From assembly GCA_964430505.1 (NCBI GenBank), contig CAYSGH010000012.1, forward strand, positions 6,522 through 70,521: a stretch of 64,000 bases of DNA, in the 5' to 3' direction. Below the pieces are notes generated by a model. That model was not told where the DNA came from. It ran no database searches and saw only the letters and a program-made list of their open reading frames with translations. The position numbers and the translations under genes are program-made. This stretch comes from UBA6176 sp032119375 (GTDB taxonomy: Bacteria > Verrucomicrobiota > Verrucomicrobiia > Limisphaerales > UBA9464). Numbering within the stretch: the first letter of the stretch is position 1; each line of letters opens with the position of its first letter. This document shows positions 1 through 7,386 of this stretch, piece by piece.

Positions 1-202
1 CCAGCCATGGCGCCCCTTGGTGGCTCATGTAATGGGCAATTTCCCGGCCCATGAACCATTTCCCCATGCCGTCGGGCGACCCCGGCCTCTCCTCGTACAA
101 CGGGTCCGGCGGCGCAGGTGGCGGTGCGGCATGCGACGCCGCCCAGAGAGTCCAAAAGCCCATGAAGAGCGCCCATCCACCCCGTTTCATGCCGACATTC
201 AT
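1..202 (-). CDS. Exported methyltransferase-like protein, N-terminal fragment
   Basis: Sixty-seven codons of a gene that runs off the left edge, read on the minus strand from the ATG at 200-202 (a second ATG lies four codons in, at 188-190). The fragment begins with a signal-peptide-like stretch (basic MKRGG, then a hydrophobic ALFMGFWTLWAASHA), followed by a Pro-rich linker and the motif GMGKWFMGREIAHYMSHQGA. From memory, this motif sits just before the SAM-binding domain in a group of exported class I methyltransferase-like proteins of Planctomycetes and Verrucomicrobia, which usually read 'DGIGKxYMGREIxxVMxHxGAxWLER'. The catalytic domain lies outside the window, so the function is inferred from this N-terminal signature alone. 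The gene diverges from tRNA-Pro with about 220 bp between them, in which I see no other feature. Confidence 0.6.
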   Translation of the reverse strand, partial: MNVGMKRGGWALFMGFWTLWAASHAAPPPAPPDPLYEERPGSPDGMGKWFMGREIAHYMSHQGAPWL

Positions 203-423
203 TGCGTCCGCATCCTCCGTTCATCCCGAGCCTGCGCGACAACAAAAGTGCGCGAACATCCAGGAGTGCATCCGTCGTCGTCCGTGACCTCAGGCCGTCC
301 CTCTGCCCACGCGCCACCCGTGCGCCGCGCGAGGGCACGTTGCCCACGTTCGAGTTGACGGAAGAAAGCCTTGAACCACCGACGCATCCCCGTAGCATCA
401 GCGCCGTTCTTCGGAACCATGGT

Positions 424-500
424 CGGGGCGTAGCGTAGCTTGGTAGCGCGTCTGAATGGGGTTCAGAAGGTCGTGAGTTCAAATCTCACCGCCCCGACCA
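424..500 (+). tRNA. tRNA-Pro (anticodon GGG)
   Basis: A complete 77-nt cloverleaf. The acceptor stem CGGGGCG pairs with CGCCCCG (490-496), followed by discriminator A and an encoded CCA (498-500). The D arm is GCGTAGCTTGGTAGCGC. The anticodon stem TCTGA/TCAGA encloses the loop ATGGGGT, which gives anticodon GGG. The T arm is GTGAG-TTCAAAT-CTCAC. A 5' C at position 1 is usual for proline tRNAs. GGG reads CCC and CCU, in keeping with a GC-rich genome. It stands alone between the methyltransferase-like gene and the end of lpxA. Confidence 0.95.
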
Positions 501-555
501 TCTTGCCCTCCCGTCAATCCACGCCAACCCGTCCATCGTCCCGACGTTTGCGGCG

Positions 556-1404
556 TCAGCCCGCTTCCGTCGCGTCCCCCGGACTTTCTCGCATGGCCCT
601 GCCGCGCTCCCGGCACACGCCCCGCTTGCCCGAGCGCACAAAGGCGACCCATTCCAGAACCATCGGTTCGTTGGCGAACCTCGACTCCAGCCCGGCAAGG
701 GCCTCCGCGAGGCGGAGGCTGGAACGGAACAACGCGTGGTAGGCTTGGCGCAGGGCGAGGCGCTGGGCGGCCTCGATGCCGGCCCGGCGCAGTCCCACGA
801 CGTTGAGGCCACAAATCCCGTTGTTGCCGCGCCCGATGCAGAAGGGCGGCAAGTCCTTGGAGATGGCGGAGCCGCCCTGCATCAGGGCGAGGCGGCCCAC
901 GCGGCAAAACTGGTGCACGAGGCAGTTGCCCGAAATGAAGGCCCGGTCGCCCACCTGGACGTGACCCGCCAGCAATGCGCCATTGGCCAGGATGACCTGG
1001 TTGCCCAGGACGCCGTCATGGCCCACGTGGCTGCCCGCCATGAGGAAGTTCCCGTCGCCCAGCACCGTGACGCCCCCGGGCTTCGCCCCGCGATGCACGG
1101 TCACGTGTTCCCGGAAGACGTTGCCCGAACCGATGCGGACGCTGGAGGGGGAGCCGTCGTGCCGCAGGTCCTGGGGGGCGTCGCCGATGACGACGCCCGA
1201 GTGGAAGCGATTGTCCGCGCCCGCCTCCACCCACCGGACCAAGTGGACGCCGGGCCCGACGTCGCATCGGTCGCCGAGGACCACGCCTTCCCCGAGGACG
1301 GCATAGGGCCCGATGCGCGTGCCTGCGCCCAGCCGGGCGGATGGATGAAGGACGGCGGTGGGATGAACCTCGACGCCTGGAATCGCTCCCATGGGCGGCA
1401 TCAT
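556..1404 (-). CDS. lpxA: Acyl-ACP--UDP-N-acetylglucosamine O-acyltransferase
   Basis: The first step of lipid A synthesis: transfer of a 3-hydroxyacyl chain from acyl-ACP to UDP-GlcNAc in the cytoplasm. The 282-residue product (E. coli LpxA has 262) has a left-handed beta-helix of hexapeptide repeats over about residues 12-200. SHVGHD carries the His (about residue 129) that aligns with E. coli catalytic His125. The segments ILANGALLAGH, VHQFCRVG and GRGNNGICGLNVVGLRR match the family closely, and a helical C-terminal domain follows. Three nearby ATGs (1404, 1401, 1392) could be used and none has a clear ribosome-binding site; 1404 is chosen as the longest sensible start. The gene lies 40 bp downstream of the nucleotidyltransferase gene and is probably co-transcribed with it. 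It is not in an lpxD-fabZ-lpxB cluster, so PVC-style scattering of lpx genes is likely. Confidence 0.9.
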   Translation of the reverse strand: MMPPMGAIPGVEVHPTAVLHPSARLGAGTRIGPYAVLGEGVVLGDRCDVGPGVHLVRWVEAGADNRFHSGVVIGDAPQDLRHDGSPSSVRIGSGNVFREHVTVHRGAKPGGVTVLGDGNFLMAGSHVGHDGVLGNQVILANGALLAGHVQVGDRAFISGNCLVHQFCRVGRLALMQGGSAISKDLPPFCIGRGNNGICGLNVVGLRRAGIEAAQRLALRQAYHALFRSSLRLAEALAGLESRFANEPMVLEWVAFVRSGKRGVCRERGRAMRESPGDATEAG

Positions 1405-1444
1405 GCGCGGGAGGCCCGCCGCCGGTCGAGCGGGGGCTCCATCC

Positions 1445-2239
1445 TCATTCGACCCGCGGCCAGCAGCCCCGGACGGTCGGCGGATGGATTCGGAGCGAGG
1501 GCTGGTTGCCGATCCAGCCGGGCGCGCCGTGCTCGTCCACGAAGGCCACGCCCACGGGGACATGCGGCAGGGTGTCCGCGACGCGGGTGATTTCGGACTC
1601 GGCACGGTCCGTCATGGCGATCCACACCTTCTTCAGGACGACAGGATCGAGGTGCCGGGCCTCGATGGTTTCCAGTTGCCTGGGGTTCACCCGGGCGAAG
1701 CGGCGCATCATGTCCAGGAGCAGCATGGGGCTGAACCCGGGATCCTTGCCACAGGCCGCCCAGACCACCGCCTCCAATGGGTACCATTTTTCCAGCTCCA
1801 CCATGTCCACGTAGTCGCGCGTCACCGAACGAGAGCCCAGCGCGAGCGCCTTGTTGGTCGCCATGTCGAACCGATGCAGGCGCCAGCCCAGCAAGGGGTC
1901 GGGCTCGATGGGGAAGAAGCGGAAGGCGGAATCGACCGCCCAGTCGATGTCGAGCTCCTCGCCGAGGTGGACGAGGCGTGCCTTGCGGAAGCCCGTTGGG
2001 TTGCGCCAATCCCCGAGGGCCTCGCGCACGTCGTAGCCTGCCGCGCGAAGGGCTGCGACGTCGGAGTCGCTCGCGCGGGCGACCTCGGCCTCGGCATCAT
2101 GGAAGATGTCGAAGTCATGGCTGAAGCGGGGGGAATCCTCGGACGAGTTCAGCACCAGGCCGCCGGCGAAGTGGCTTTCCTCGCTGCGCAATGCGGCCAA
2201 CACGTGGAGCACATCCTGTTGGAGGCGGGTCAAAGGCAC
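1445..2239 (-). CDS. Nucleotidyl transferase AbiEii/AbiGii-like protein
   Basis: The 264-residue protein resembles the AbiEii/AbiGii toxin nucleotidyltransferase superfamily. Near the N-terminus it has the family's GG...S.RFSHDFDIF pattern, in which DFD supplies the metal-binding acidic pair, followed by an RLHRFDMATNKALAL segment (normally DLxxxKxxAL) and RDYVDMVEL. The start is the GTG at 2237-2239. It has a good ribosome-binding site (GGAG, eight bases upstream) and overlaps the stop of the preceding small gene by 10 bp, which implies translational coupling. In abortive-infection systems such enzymes modify RNA or transfer nucleotides to tRNA, and the partner AbiEi is a winged-helix antitoxin. 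Here the partner is a different small protein, so a toxin-antitoxin role is only a possibility. The C-terminal 30 residues are not recognised. Confidence 0.75.
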   Translation of the reverse strand: MPLTRLQQDVLHVLAALRSEESHFAGGLVLNSSEDSPRFSHDFDIFHDAEAEVARASDSDVAALRAAGYDVREALGDWRNPTGFRKARLVHLGEELDIDWAVDSAFRFFPIEPDPLLGWRLHRFDMATNKALALGSRSVTRDYVDMVELEKWYPLEAVVWAACGKDPGFSPMLLLDMMRRFARVNPRQLETIEARHLDPVVLKKVWIAMTDRAESEITRVADTLPHVPVGVAFVDEHGAPGWIGNQPSLRIHPPTVRGCWPRVE

Positions 2240-2454
2240 GCGTTGAGCTCCTGCGCCCGCTGCCACGCGCGGCGGTCGCCCTTGCGGAGGTTGAGCACGA
2301 TTTCCCGCACGTCCTCGCGGGTGCGCGGGACGAAGCCGGGATTCCACCACCAGAAGCACGAGTGGAAGTCCCGCACCGCGTGCAAGGCCATCTCCACCAC
2401 CTCGGGGGAAACGGCCGGATCGCTGTCTGCGTTGCCGCGCGCCTCGGCCTTCAT
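2230..2454 (-). CDS. Small conserved hypothetical protein coupled to the nucleotidyltransferase
   Basis: A 74-residue soluble protein with no signal peptide or membrane segment. Its core reads DFHSCFWWWNPGF, then TREDVREIVLNLRKGDRRAWQRAQEL, ending NACL. The pattern (helix, aromatic cluster, helix ending in a basic-Trp-x-x-A-Q motif) is one I associate with small partners encoded directly upstream of AbiEii-like nucleotidyltransferases in Verrucomicrobia, but I cannot name a family. The stop TGA (2230-2232) lies inside the start of the nucleotidyltransferase gene. The start is uncertain: ATG at 2454 is taken here, with in-frame alternatives at 2520 (ATG) and 2544 (GTG), none with a clear ribosome-binding site. 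It might be an antitoxin or a substrate-recognition subunit; neither is shown. Confidence 0.6.
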   Translation of the reverse strand: MKAEARGNADSDPAVSPEVVEMALHAVRDFHSCFWWWNPGFVPRTREDVREIVLNLRKGDRRAWQRAQELNACL

Positions 2455-2583
2455 GATGGCACCGTATCGATTGGGTGGAACCCACTCAAGCAGCGCCCTG
2501 TCCTGGGTCTCGCCGCGCATGGCGGGAGGGGACGCCGGGATCACCCCGTGCCGGGCGGCGGCGTCCCCATTCCGGCCGTTGGC

Positions 2584-3708
2584 CTACTGGGTGAAGGCGG
2601 GGAGCTTCACGATCTTGCCGCCTTGCAGTGCGGACTCATGGGAGCACAGGCCCACGCACGTCCAGTTGGCGGACTCGCGGGCATTCGGGAACGGGTCGCG
2701 GTCCTGGGCGAGGGCGGACGCGAACTCGTGGGCGAGGTGGGGATGGGAACCGCCATGGCCTGCCCCTTGGGTGAAGGAGAGGTGGGTTTTCTTGGCGAGG
2801 TCGTACACGCCCTGGGTGGTGAAGGGGCGGATGGGCTTGGGCAGGAGCTTGGCGTAGTCCGGGGCCTTCACGAGCTTGGGGATCTTGGGCTCGGGCAGCT
2901 TCGCCCGGTGCAGCACCATGGGCTGGTGCTCGATGAGCGGCCATTCGACGGAGGCCTTGGAGCCATAGACGTCGATGCTCTCGCGATACTGCCGGGCGGT
3001 GTCGAACAGCGACCGGTAGATGCGGGCGCTGAGGTCGGAGTCGCGGAACTTGATGTGAGTGGTCTCGACGGCGAAGGGGGAATCGTAGTGCTTCACGAGC
3101 TCCGGGCGGATGGTGCCGGAGCCGAAGCAGGAGACGTATTCGGCGGTGAGCTTGAGGAGGCCGGCGACGGGCCCGACGCAGTGCGTGGCGTACCACATGG
3201 GAGGAAGGCCGGGCCAGTAGTTGGGCCAGCCGTCCATGTCCTGTTGGTGGGACGCCTGGAGGAACTGGACCTTGCCGAGGGTTCCCTTCTCGTGGAGTTC
3301 CTTGATGAAGAGGAACTCCCGGGCGTACACCACCGTCTCCATCATCATGTATCGCAGGCCGGTCTTGCGGCAGAGATCGACGATCTTTTTGCAGTCCTCG
3401 ATGGAGGTGGCCATGGGGACGGTGCAGGCGACGTGCTTGCCGGCCTTGAGGGCGGCGATGGACATCCAGCCGTGGTCGGGGATGGGGGAGTTGATGTGCA
3501 CGGCGTCCACGTCGGGGTCCTTCAGCAACGCATGGAAGTCCGTGTAGCGCTTGTCCACGCCGAAGGCGTTGCCGATGGCGTCCAGCTTCTTGGGGTCGCG
3601 CTGGCAGATCGCGTGGCAGGTGGTGAGGGGGTGCCGTTGCCAGATGGGGATGAACTCGGCCCCGAAACCGAGGCCGACGACGGCGATGTTCAGCTTGCGT
3701 TCGCTCAT
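2584..3708 (-). CDS. Gfo/Idh/MocA family oxidoreductase
   Basis: A 374-residue NAD(P)-dependent oxidoreductase. The N-terminal Rossmann fold starts with AVVGLGFGAEFIP (dinucleotide-binding GxGxxA-type loop). It continues through CQRDPKKLDAIGNAFG and the segment VDAVHINSPIPDHGWMSIAALKAGKHVACTVPMA, in which the EKP motif of many members (the usual lysine) is replaced by TVP. The C-terminal alpha/beta domain has GGSHPHLAHEF. Members oxidise or isomerise sugars and cyclitols; the substrate here is unknown. There is no Tat signal, unlike many PVC relatives, so it is probably cytoplasmic. The ATG at 3706-3708 begins MSERKLNIAVVG; the reading frame is open further upstream through a terminator hairpin, which is not coding. 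No clear ribosome-binding site is visible. Confidence 0.85.
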   Translation of the reverse strand: MSERKLNIAVVGLGFGAEFIPIWQRHPLTTCHAICQRDPKKLDAIGNAFGVDKRYTDFHALLKDPDVDAVHINSPIPDHGWMSIAALKAGKHVACTVPMATSIEDCKKIVDLCRKTGLRYMMMETVVYAREFLFIKELHEKGTLGKVQFLQASHQQDMDGWPNYWPGLPPMWYATHCVGPVAGLLKLTAEYVSCFGSGTIRPELVKHYDSPFAVETTHIKFRDSDLSARIYRSLFDTARQYRESIDVYGSKASVEWPLIEHQPMVLHRAKLPEPKIPKLVKAPDYAKLLPKPIRPFTTQGVYDLAKKTHLSFTQGAGHGGSHPHLAHEFASALAQDRDPFPNARESANWTCVGLCSHESALQGGKIVKLPAFTQ

Positions 3709-3864
3709 GGTGTGAAACGTGTGAAACGAGTTCGTGGAACCGCGGGTCAGGATTTCAAGGAAACCTCTCGAATGCCATCCTGAGTTGCGGGCCCGTGACG
3801 CCCCGCTGTGGTGTTGGCCGCGTCGGTTGGCCGCTTGCCGCCCAACGCGTCGCGTTGCCGTGGC

Positions 3865-3895
3865 AAAGAAAAAGCGGGCACCTTTCGGTGCCCGC
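3865..3895 (-). terminator. Rho-independent terminator (minus strand)
   Basis: Read on the minus strand: a perfect 9-bp stem GCGGGCACC/GGTGCCCGC with a GAAA tetraloop, immediately followed by TTTTTCTTT. It would end a transcript arriving from about 3925-4060, where no sizeable gene exists on this strand. It lies 157 bp upstream of the oxidoreductase start, so it isolates that gene from any upstream minus-strand transcript. Confidence 0.8.
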
Positions 3896-3924
3896 CTAAC
3901 CCAAACAACCAAACTTAACCTCCT

Positions 3925-4017
3925 TTACCGGGCTCGAAGTGAGACCGGCTGGGGTCCGTCCTCCAGTCGTTGCGACCGCGGTGTCGGACCCTTTGAGAAC
4001 CAACGATTCAGATTCAT
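3925..4017 (-). CDS. Possible 30-residue basic peptide ending at a terminator
   Basis: An ATG at 4015-4017 opens a 30-codon frame (start MNLNRWFSKGPTPR, end VSLRAR) whose TAA stop lies about 30 bp before the strong terminator at 3865-3895. The product would be basic with no membrane segment. Support comes only from position: a short transcript ending at this terminator must start nearby, and this is the only sensible small frame. There is no clear ribosome-binding site in front of the ATG; a perfect AGGAGG instead lies just after the stop. An untranslated small RNA spanning the same interval is an equally good reading. Confidence 0.25.
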   Translation of the reverse strand: MNLNRWFSKGPTPRSQRLEDGPQPVSLRAR

Positions 4018-4172
4018 GGGCAACCGCTTCAGATTCGCAATGATTTTTTGCCCGGCGGCCGGGGGTCGGAAGGGAGGGCGGGGCCAGGATTCTGGCCGCG
4101 AGCGGCATCGGGGGCGGCGCGGCCGCCACAACGGGGTTGCCAGCGGTTGGAGGCGGCGATACGGATGCGTTC

Positions 4173-4916
4173 ATGCAGGGCCTTGTCATGGGATTGTTGG
4201 CGTGCTTTGGCCTCGTGGTGGCCGGGGCCGTTGCCATGATCCTTGTGCATCGGCGCCATCTTCGGGAGTGGCGGCTCAGCCAACCGTGGGCGGCCTCGGG
4301 AGGACGCTGGAACATCGCGCGGCAAGCACCCCTGGCCTTGCCCTTGCCCGGGCGGTGGCTGGCGGTTCGTTCGGGCAACGCGCCTCAAGTGCGGGAGATG
4401 CTGGGCGTCGAGGGCCGCCCCGTGCCCTGGTCGGAGGCCTTGTCCCGGGCGGGCGAGCGTCGCCTCTTCGTGTCGGCGGCGGTTTCTGGCTGGATCTTCG
4501 TGGTGGGAAGGGGATTGCCCGACCCCGTGCAGGACGTGGATGCGCTCTACCTGTTCCTGTCGAAGGCCAGCCGCTCCCTGGGCGAGGTCCAGTTCTTCTC
4601 GATGGACCGGGTTCTGGGTCACCATGCATGGGCGCGGCTGCGAGACGGACTCGTCCTGCGCGGCTATGCGTGGTCCGGCGTGACCGAGTGGAACGAGGGA
4701 CGCCTTACGTTGGAGGAACGGTTGCTGGACCTTCGTTGCCATGAGTACGGCGATGCGACGCCTGCGGGATGGACGGGCGGGGTGACATCGGAGATCGACA
4801 ATGCCGAGCGAGTGCCCCTGTTGGCCCGGCGCTGGGGCATGGACCTCGCCGGCGCCACGGAAGTCCTGCTCCAAGCCGAGGGGGTCCGTTCGGATGAGGG
4901 AAACGAGGCGGCGTAG
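4173..4916 (+). CDS. Conserved hypothetical membrane-anchored protein
   Basis: A 247-residue protein with one N-terminal membrane segment (MQGLVMGLLACFGLVVAGAV...) followed by a basic stop-transfer patch (HRRHLREWR), which predicts an N-terminally anchored protein with a cytoplasmic globular domain. That domain includes SGWIFVVGRGLPDPVQDVDAL, VQFFSMDRVLGHHAWAR and GYAWSGVTEWNEG. I recall similar Trp-rich segments in unannotated verrucomicrobial proteins but know of no function. The start is uncertain: ATG 4173 directly precedes the membrane segment, and a TTG at 4137 would add twelve residues; neither has a well-spaced ribosome-binding site. It converges on the WD40 gene. Confidence 0.65.
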   Translation: MQGLVMGLLACFGLVVAGAVAMILVHRRHLREWRLSQPWAASGGRWNIARQAPLALPLPGRWLAVRSGNAPQVREMLGVEGRPVPWSEALSRAGERRLFVSAAVSGWIFVVGRGLPDPVQDVDALYLFLSKASRSLGEVQFFSMDRVLGHHAWARLRDGLVLRGYAWSGVTEWNEGRLTLEERLLDLRCHEYGDATPAGWTGGVTSEIDNAERVPLLARRWGMDLAGATEVLLQAEGVRSDEGNEAA

Positions 4917-4950
4917 CCGTCGAGGCCGTGGTGACGTGCGAGCGTCGTCC

Positions 4951-4978
4951 GGCGAGGCGCTGGCGCGAGGGCCTCGCC
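4951..4978. terminator. Inverted repeat between convergent genes
   Basis: A perfect 8-bp inverted repeat (GGCGAGGC ... GCCTCGCC, 12-nt loop) fills the 62-bp gap between the ends of the membrane-protein gene (4916) and the WD40 gene (4979). There is no T tract. The position suggests a bidirectional transcript end, but a chance GC-rich hairpin is possible. Confidence 0.35.
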
Positions 4979-6043
4979 TCAACCGACCTCGTACACCTGA
5001 ACCCGGCCCCACGACGGCCAAGCACCGTCCTTGCGTTGCGGCTGGCCGTTGGCCCCGGCCAGCACCAGCCGTTTCCCGTCCGCCGAGAACCGCGCGTGAG
5101 TGATGCGTTTCTTGGTGTCCATCGAATGCACCAGGCCGCCGTCCTCCGCGCCAAACAACGCCGCGTTCCACGTCCCTTGTGCCTGGCGCCCGGCCATCAC
5201 GAAGTGCCGGCCATCCGGATGCCAGGCCACCGTTTCCATCAAGCCCGAGCCGTGTTGGCCGTCCCGGATCTGGGACATGCGCTGGCCCGTCCGCCACTCC
5301 CACCGTTGCCACGTCATCTTGCCGTTGCCCGCCATCGGGTCCGTCATCGGCCCCATCCCGCAACCCACGAGGGACTTGCCGTCGGGCGCGAACGCCAGCC
5401 CGTAAATCCCGCCGCAATAATGATGCGTCTTGATCGAGCCCCACGACGTGAAGTCCGGCGTCGTCCACTTGGAAATGGGCTCGCGCGAGGCGGCTGGGTG
5501 CGTGTCCCAGACGCGGACCTCGCCGAGCAGGTTGGCGGCCGCGAGGTGACGGCCATCGGGGCTGAACGCGCAGCTCAACACGGGCGGCCCGTGCGAGAAG
5601 GCAGCGACGCGTTCGCCCGTCATGGTGTCGTGCACCGTGACCGAGGGCTCCCTTTCCGCCGCCGGCTCGTACTTCCATCCGCCCGGCAGGTACTGGCCCG
5701 TGCACGACGCCACCCGGCGGCCATCGGGCGACAAGGCCAACTGCCAGCTCCAAAACCGATGGGCGGTCACCTGCCGCCAGGAACGGCCCGTGGCGACCTC
5801 ATGCCACAGCAATCGCCCGTCGTAGCCCCCGGAAATCACGACCCCGCCGTCCGGCAGCACCACGCAGCCGCTCGCATACGAATCGTGCCGCGCCTGGAAT
5901 GCCTCCGATGCGCCGGTCGCCAGGTCCACCCGGTGCACCGACCCATCCGCGCACGCGGCAAAACCGGTGCCGCCGTCGGGGCCCAAGGCGAACCCGAGGA
6001 CGCCCGTGGGCAGCTTGTGTTCCTTGAGCAGGGTGACCTTCAT
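4979..6043 (-). CDS. WD40 repeat protein
   Basis: A 354-residue protein made of WD40-type beta-propeller blades. Recurrent blade signatures are visible, including LGFALGPDGGTG, CAFSPDGRHLAAAN...VRVWD, YGLAFAPDGKSLVGCG, VAWHPDGRHFVMAG and ARFSADGKRLVLAG, consistent with six or seven blades. There is no signal peptide. The ATG (6041-6043) overlaps the stop of the DUF1501 gene by 4 bp (ATGA), so translation is coupled. In PVC bacteria WD40 proteins often accompany DUF1549/DUF1553/DUF1501 genes; their role is not known in detail, but a scaffold for that putative degradative complex is a common guess. Confidence 0.85.
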   Translation of the reverse strand: MKVTLLKEHKLPTGVLGFALGPDGGTGFAACADGSVHRVDLATGASEAFQARHDSYASGCVVLPDGGVVISGGYDGRLLWHEVATGRSWRQVTAHRFWSWQLALSPDGRRVASCTGQYLPGGWKYEPAAEREPSVTVHDTMTGERVAAFSHGPPVLSCAFSPDGRHLAAANLLGEVRVWDTHPAASREPISKWTTPDFTSWGSIKTHHYCGGIYGLAFAPDGKSLVGCGMGPMTDPMAGNGKMTWQRWEWRTGQRMSQIRDGQHGSGLMETVAWHPDGRHFVMAGRQAQGTWNAALFGAEDGGLVHSMDTKKRITHARFSADGKRLVLAGANGQPQRKDGAWPSWGRVQVYEVG

Positions 6044-7386
6044 GCCAGCAAGTCCCGGATGGGCTCGGCCCGGTCCTCCACCCGGTGAAACGTGGGCATC
6101 CCGGGGAGCTCGTACTCCGCGTGCGGGTCGATCCCGAGCGCCGTGAAGATCGTCGCAAAGAGGTTTTGCTCGCTGTAGGGCTTCTCGACGACGTCCACGC
6201 CGTCGGCGTCCGTGGCCCCGGTGACCACCCCGCGCCTGAGGCCGCACCCGGTCATCATGAGGGACCAGGCGTTCGGGTAATGATCCCGTCCCCGGGCGGC
6301 GTTGAGCCATGGGGTGCGTCCGAACTCGCCCATGACGACCACCAGCGTGGAGTCGAGCAGGCCGCGTTGATCCAGGTCGGTGACGAGGTGGAACAACACG
6401 CGGTCGAGCTCCGGCACGAGCATCTGGTGGATCTCGTGCTGGAACACGTGGTTGTCCCAGTTCATGCCGTTGGCCACCATGACGAAGGGGGCACCGTGCT
6501 CGATGAGGTGGCGGGCCATGAGCGCGTGCTGGGCGAAGCTGCCCGGCCCGTAGCGCTCGCGGTCCTTGGCGGGCAGGCGGTTCACGTCGAACAAGTCCGC
6601 GCTCGCGGCCATGCCCTTCATCCGCTCAAACGCCGCGTTCTGGCTCGCCGCCACCGTGCTGCGCCGATCCCGCTCGAACTTCGACGTCAGGAACCGCCTC
6701 AGCTTCTCCCGCGCCTCGCGGTCGTGCACCGGGATCCCCTCGGACGCCGCCCCGATCAGCCGCGAGTAGTCGCCGCCCACGCGCACCGGCGCATGTTCCG
6801 CGCCCACCCAGCCGTTCCAGTTCCCCGCCTTGAACGTCTCGAACTCGTTCCCGCCCGGGATGGGGTCGATGAAGACGAAGTTCGGGATGGGCGAGTCGAG
6901 CTGGCCGAGCGCATGAGACAAGGCGCTGCCGAGGGTGGGACGCGTGAACCCGGCGCGCTCCGGGTTGCCGCGCTGGAGCAGGTTGATGGCCTGCAAGTGC
7001 TCCGGCTGCGCCGTCTTCATGCTGCGGACCACGTTCAAGCGGTCCGCGATCCCGGCGCACAGGGGCATCAACGACGAGAAATGGACGCCCGGGATGCGCG
7101 TCGGGATGCTCCCGAACGGCCCGCTCGAAGGGCGGCCCGGCTTCGGGTCCCACGTCTCGAACTGGCTGGGCGCGCCGCACAGCCAGAGCAGCAAGCAACG
7201 TTTCTGGGCCTTCTTGGCTGCCGCCGCGAAGGCCGCGTTTTCAAACAACCCCGAGAAGCTCGTCACCGCCGCCGCCGTCCCTCCGGTCAACCCCTTCAGG
7301 AACAGCCGCCGATGCAGCCGATGCTCGTCCACCCGGCAGTTTCCGTCTGCCCCGTTGGCCGCGTCGGGATGGGTGGGGTGGCTCAT
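6040..7386 (-). CDS. DUF1501 domain-containing protein, Tat-exported
   Basis: A 448-residue protein of the DUF1501 family, which belongs to the alkaline phosphatase/sulfatase-like superfamily. The N-terminus has a twin-arginine-type signal (HRRLFLKGLTGG, then an Ala-rich stretch). Family motifs include LCGAPSQFETWDPKPG, LNVVRSM, GMNWDNH and VVVMGEFGRTPWLN...GRDHYPNAWS. The ATG at 7384-7386 overlaps the stop of the upstream DUF1553 gene by 4 bp, and its own stop overlaps the WD40 start in the same way, giving a tightly coupled three-gene unit. This pairing is typical of Planctomycetes and Verrucomicrobia, where it is linked with growth on complex polysaccharides. Substrate unknown. Confidence 0.92.
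   Translation of the reverse strand: MSHPTHPDAANGADGNCRVDEHRLHRRLFLKGLTGGTAAAVTSFSGLFENAAFAAAAKKAQKRCLLLWLCGAPSQFETWDPKPGRPSSGPFGSIPTRIPGVHFSSLMPLCAGIADRLNVVRSMKTAQPEHLQAINLLQRGNPERAGFTRPTLGSALSHALGQLDSPIPNFVFIDPIPGGNEFETFKAGNWNGWVGAEHAPVRVGGDYSRLIGAASEGIPVHDREAREKLRRFLTSKFERDRRSTVAASQNAAFERMKGMAASADLFDVNRLPAKDRERYGPGSFAQHALMARHLIEHGAPFVMVANGMNWDNHVFQHEIHQMLVPELDRVLFHLVTDLDQRGLLDSTLVVVMGEFGRTPWLNAARGRDHYPNAWSLMMTGCGLRRGVVTGATDADGVDVVEKPYSEQNLFATIFTALGIDPHAEYELPGMPTFHRVEDRAEPIRDLLA

Larger units (their letters stand above)
3709..4172. other. Intergenic region with a minus-strand terminator and a possible small gene
   Basis: This 464-bp stretch separates the oxidoreductase (-) from the membrane protein (+). 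It holds a strong factor-independent terminator for minus-strand transcripts (3865-3895), a perfect Shine-Dalgarno-like AAAGGAGG on the minus strand (3920-3927), and a candidate 30-codon frame (3925-4017). Upstream of that frame, on the minus strand, the words GAATCTGAAGCGG and GAATCTGAATCG form an imperfect direct repeat. No confident promoter was found on either strand. Confidence 0.5.

Noticed and set aside
3709..3912. N-terminal extension of the Gfo/Idh/MocA protein from a TTG at 3912
   Set aside because: Although a perfect SD precedes it, the extension would read through the terminator hairpin and has no homology to the family; ATG 3708 fits the Rossmann start.
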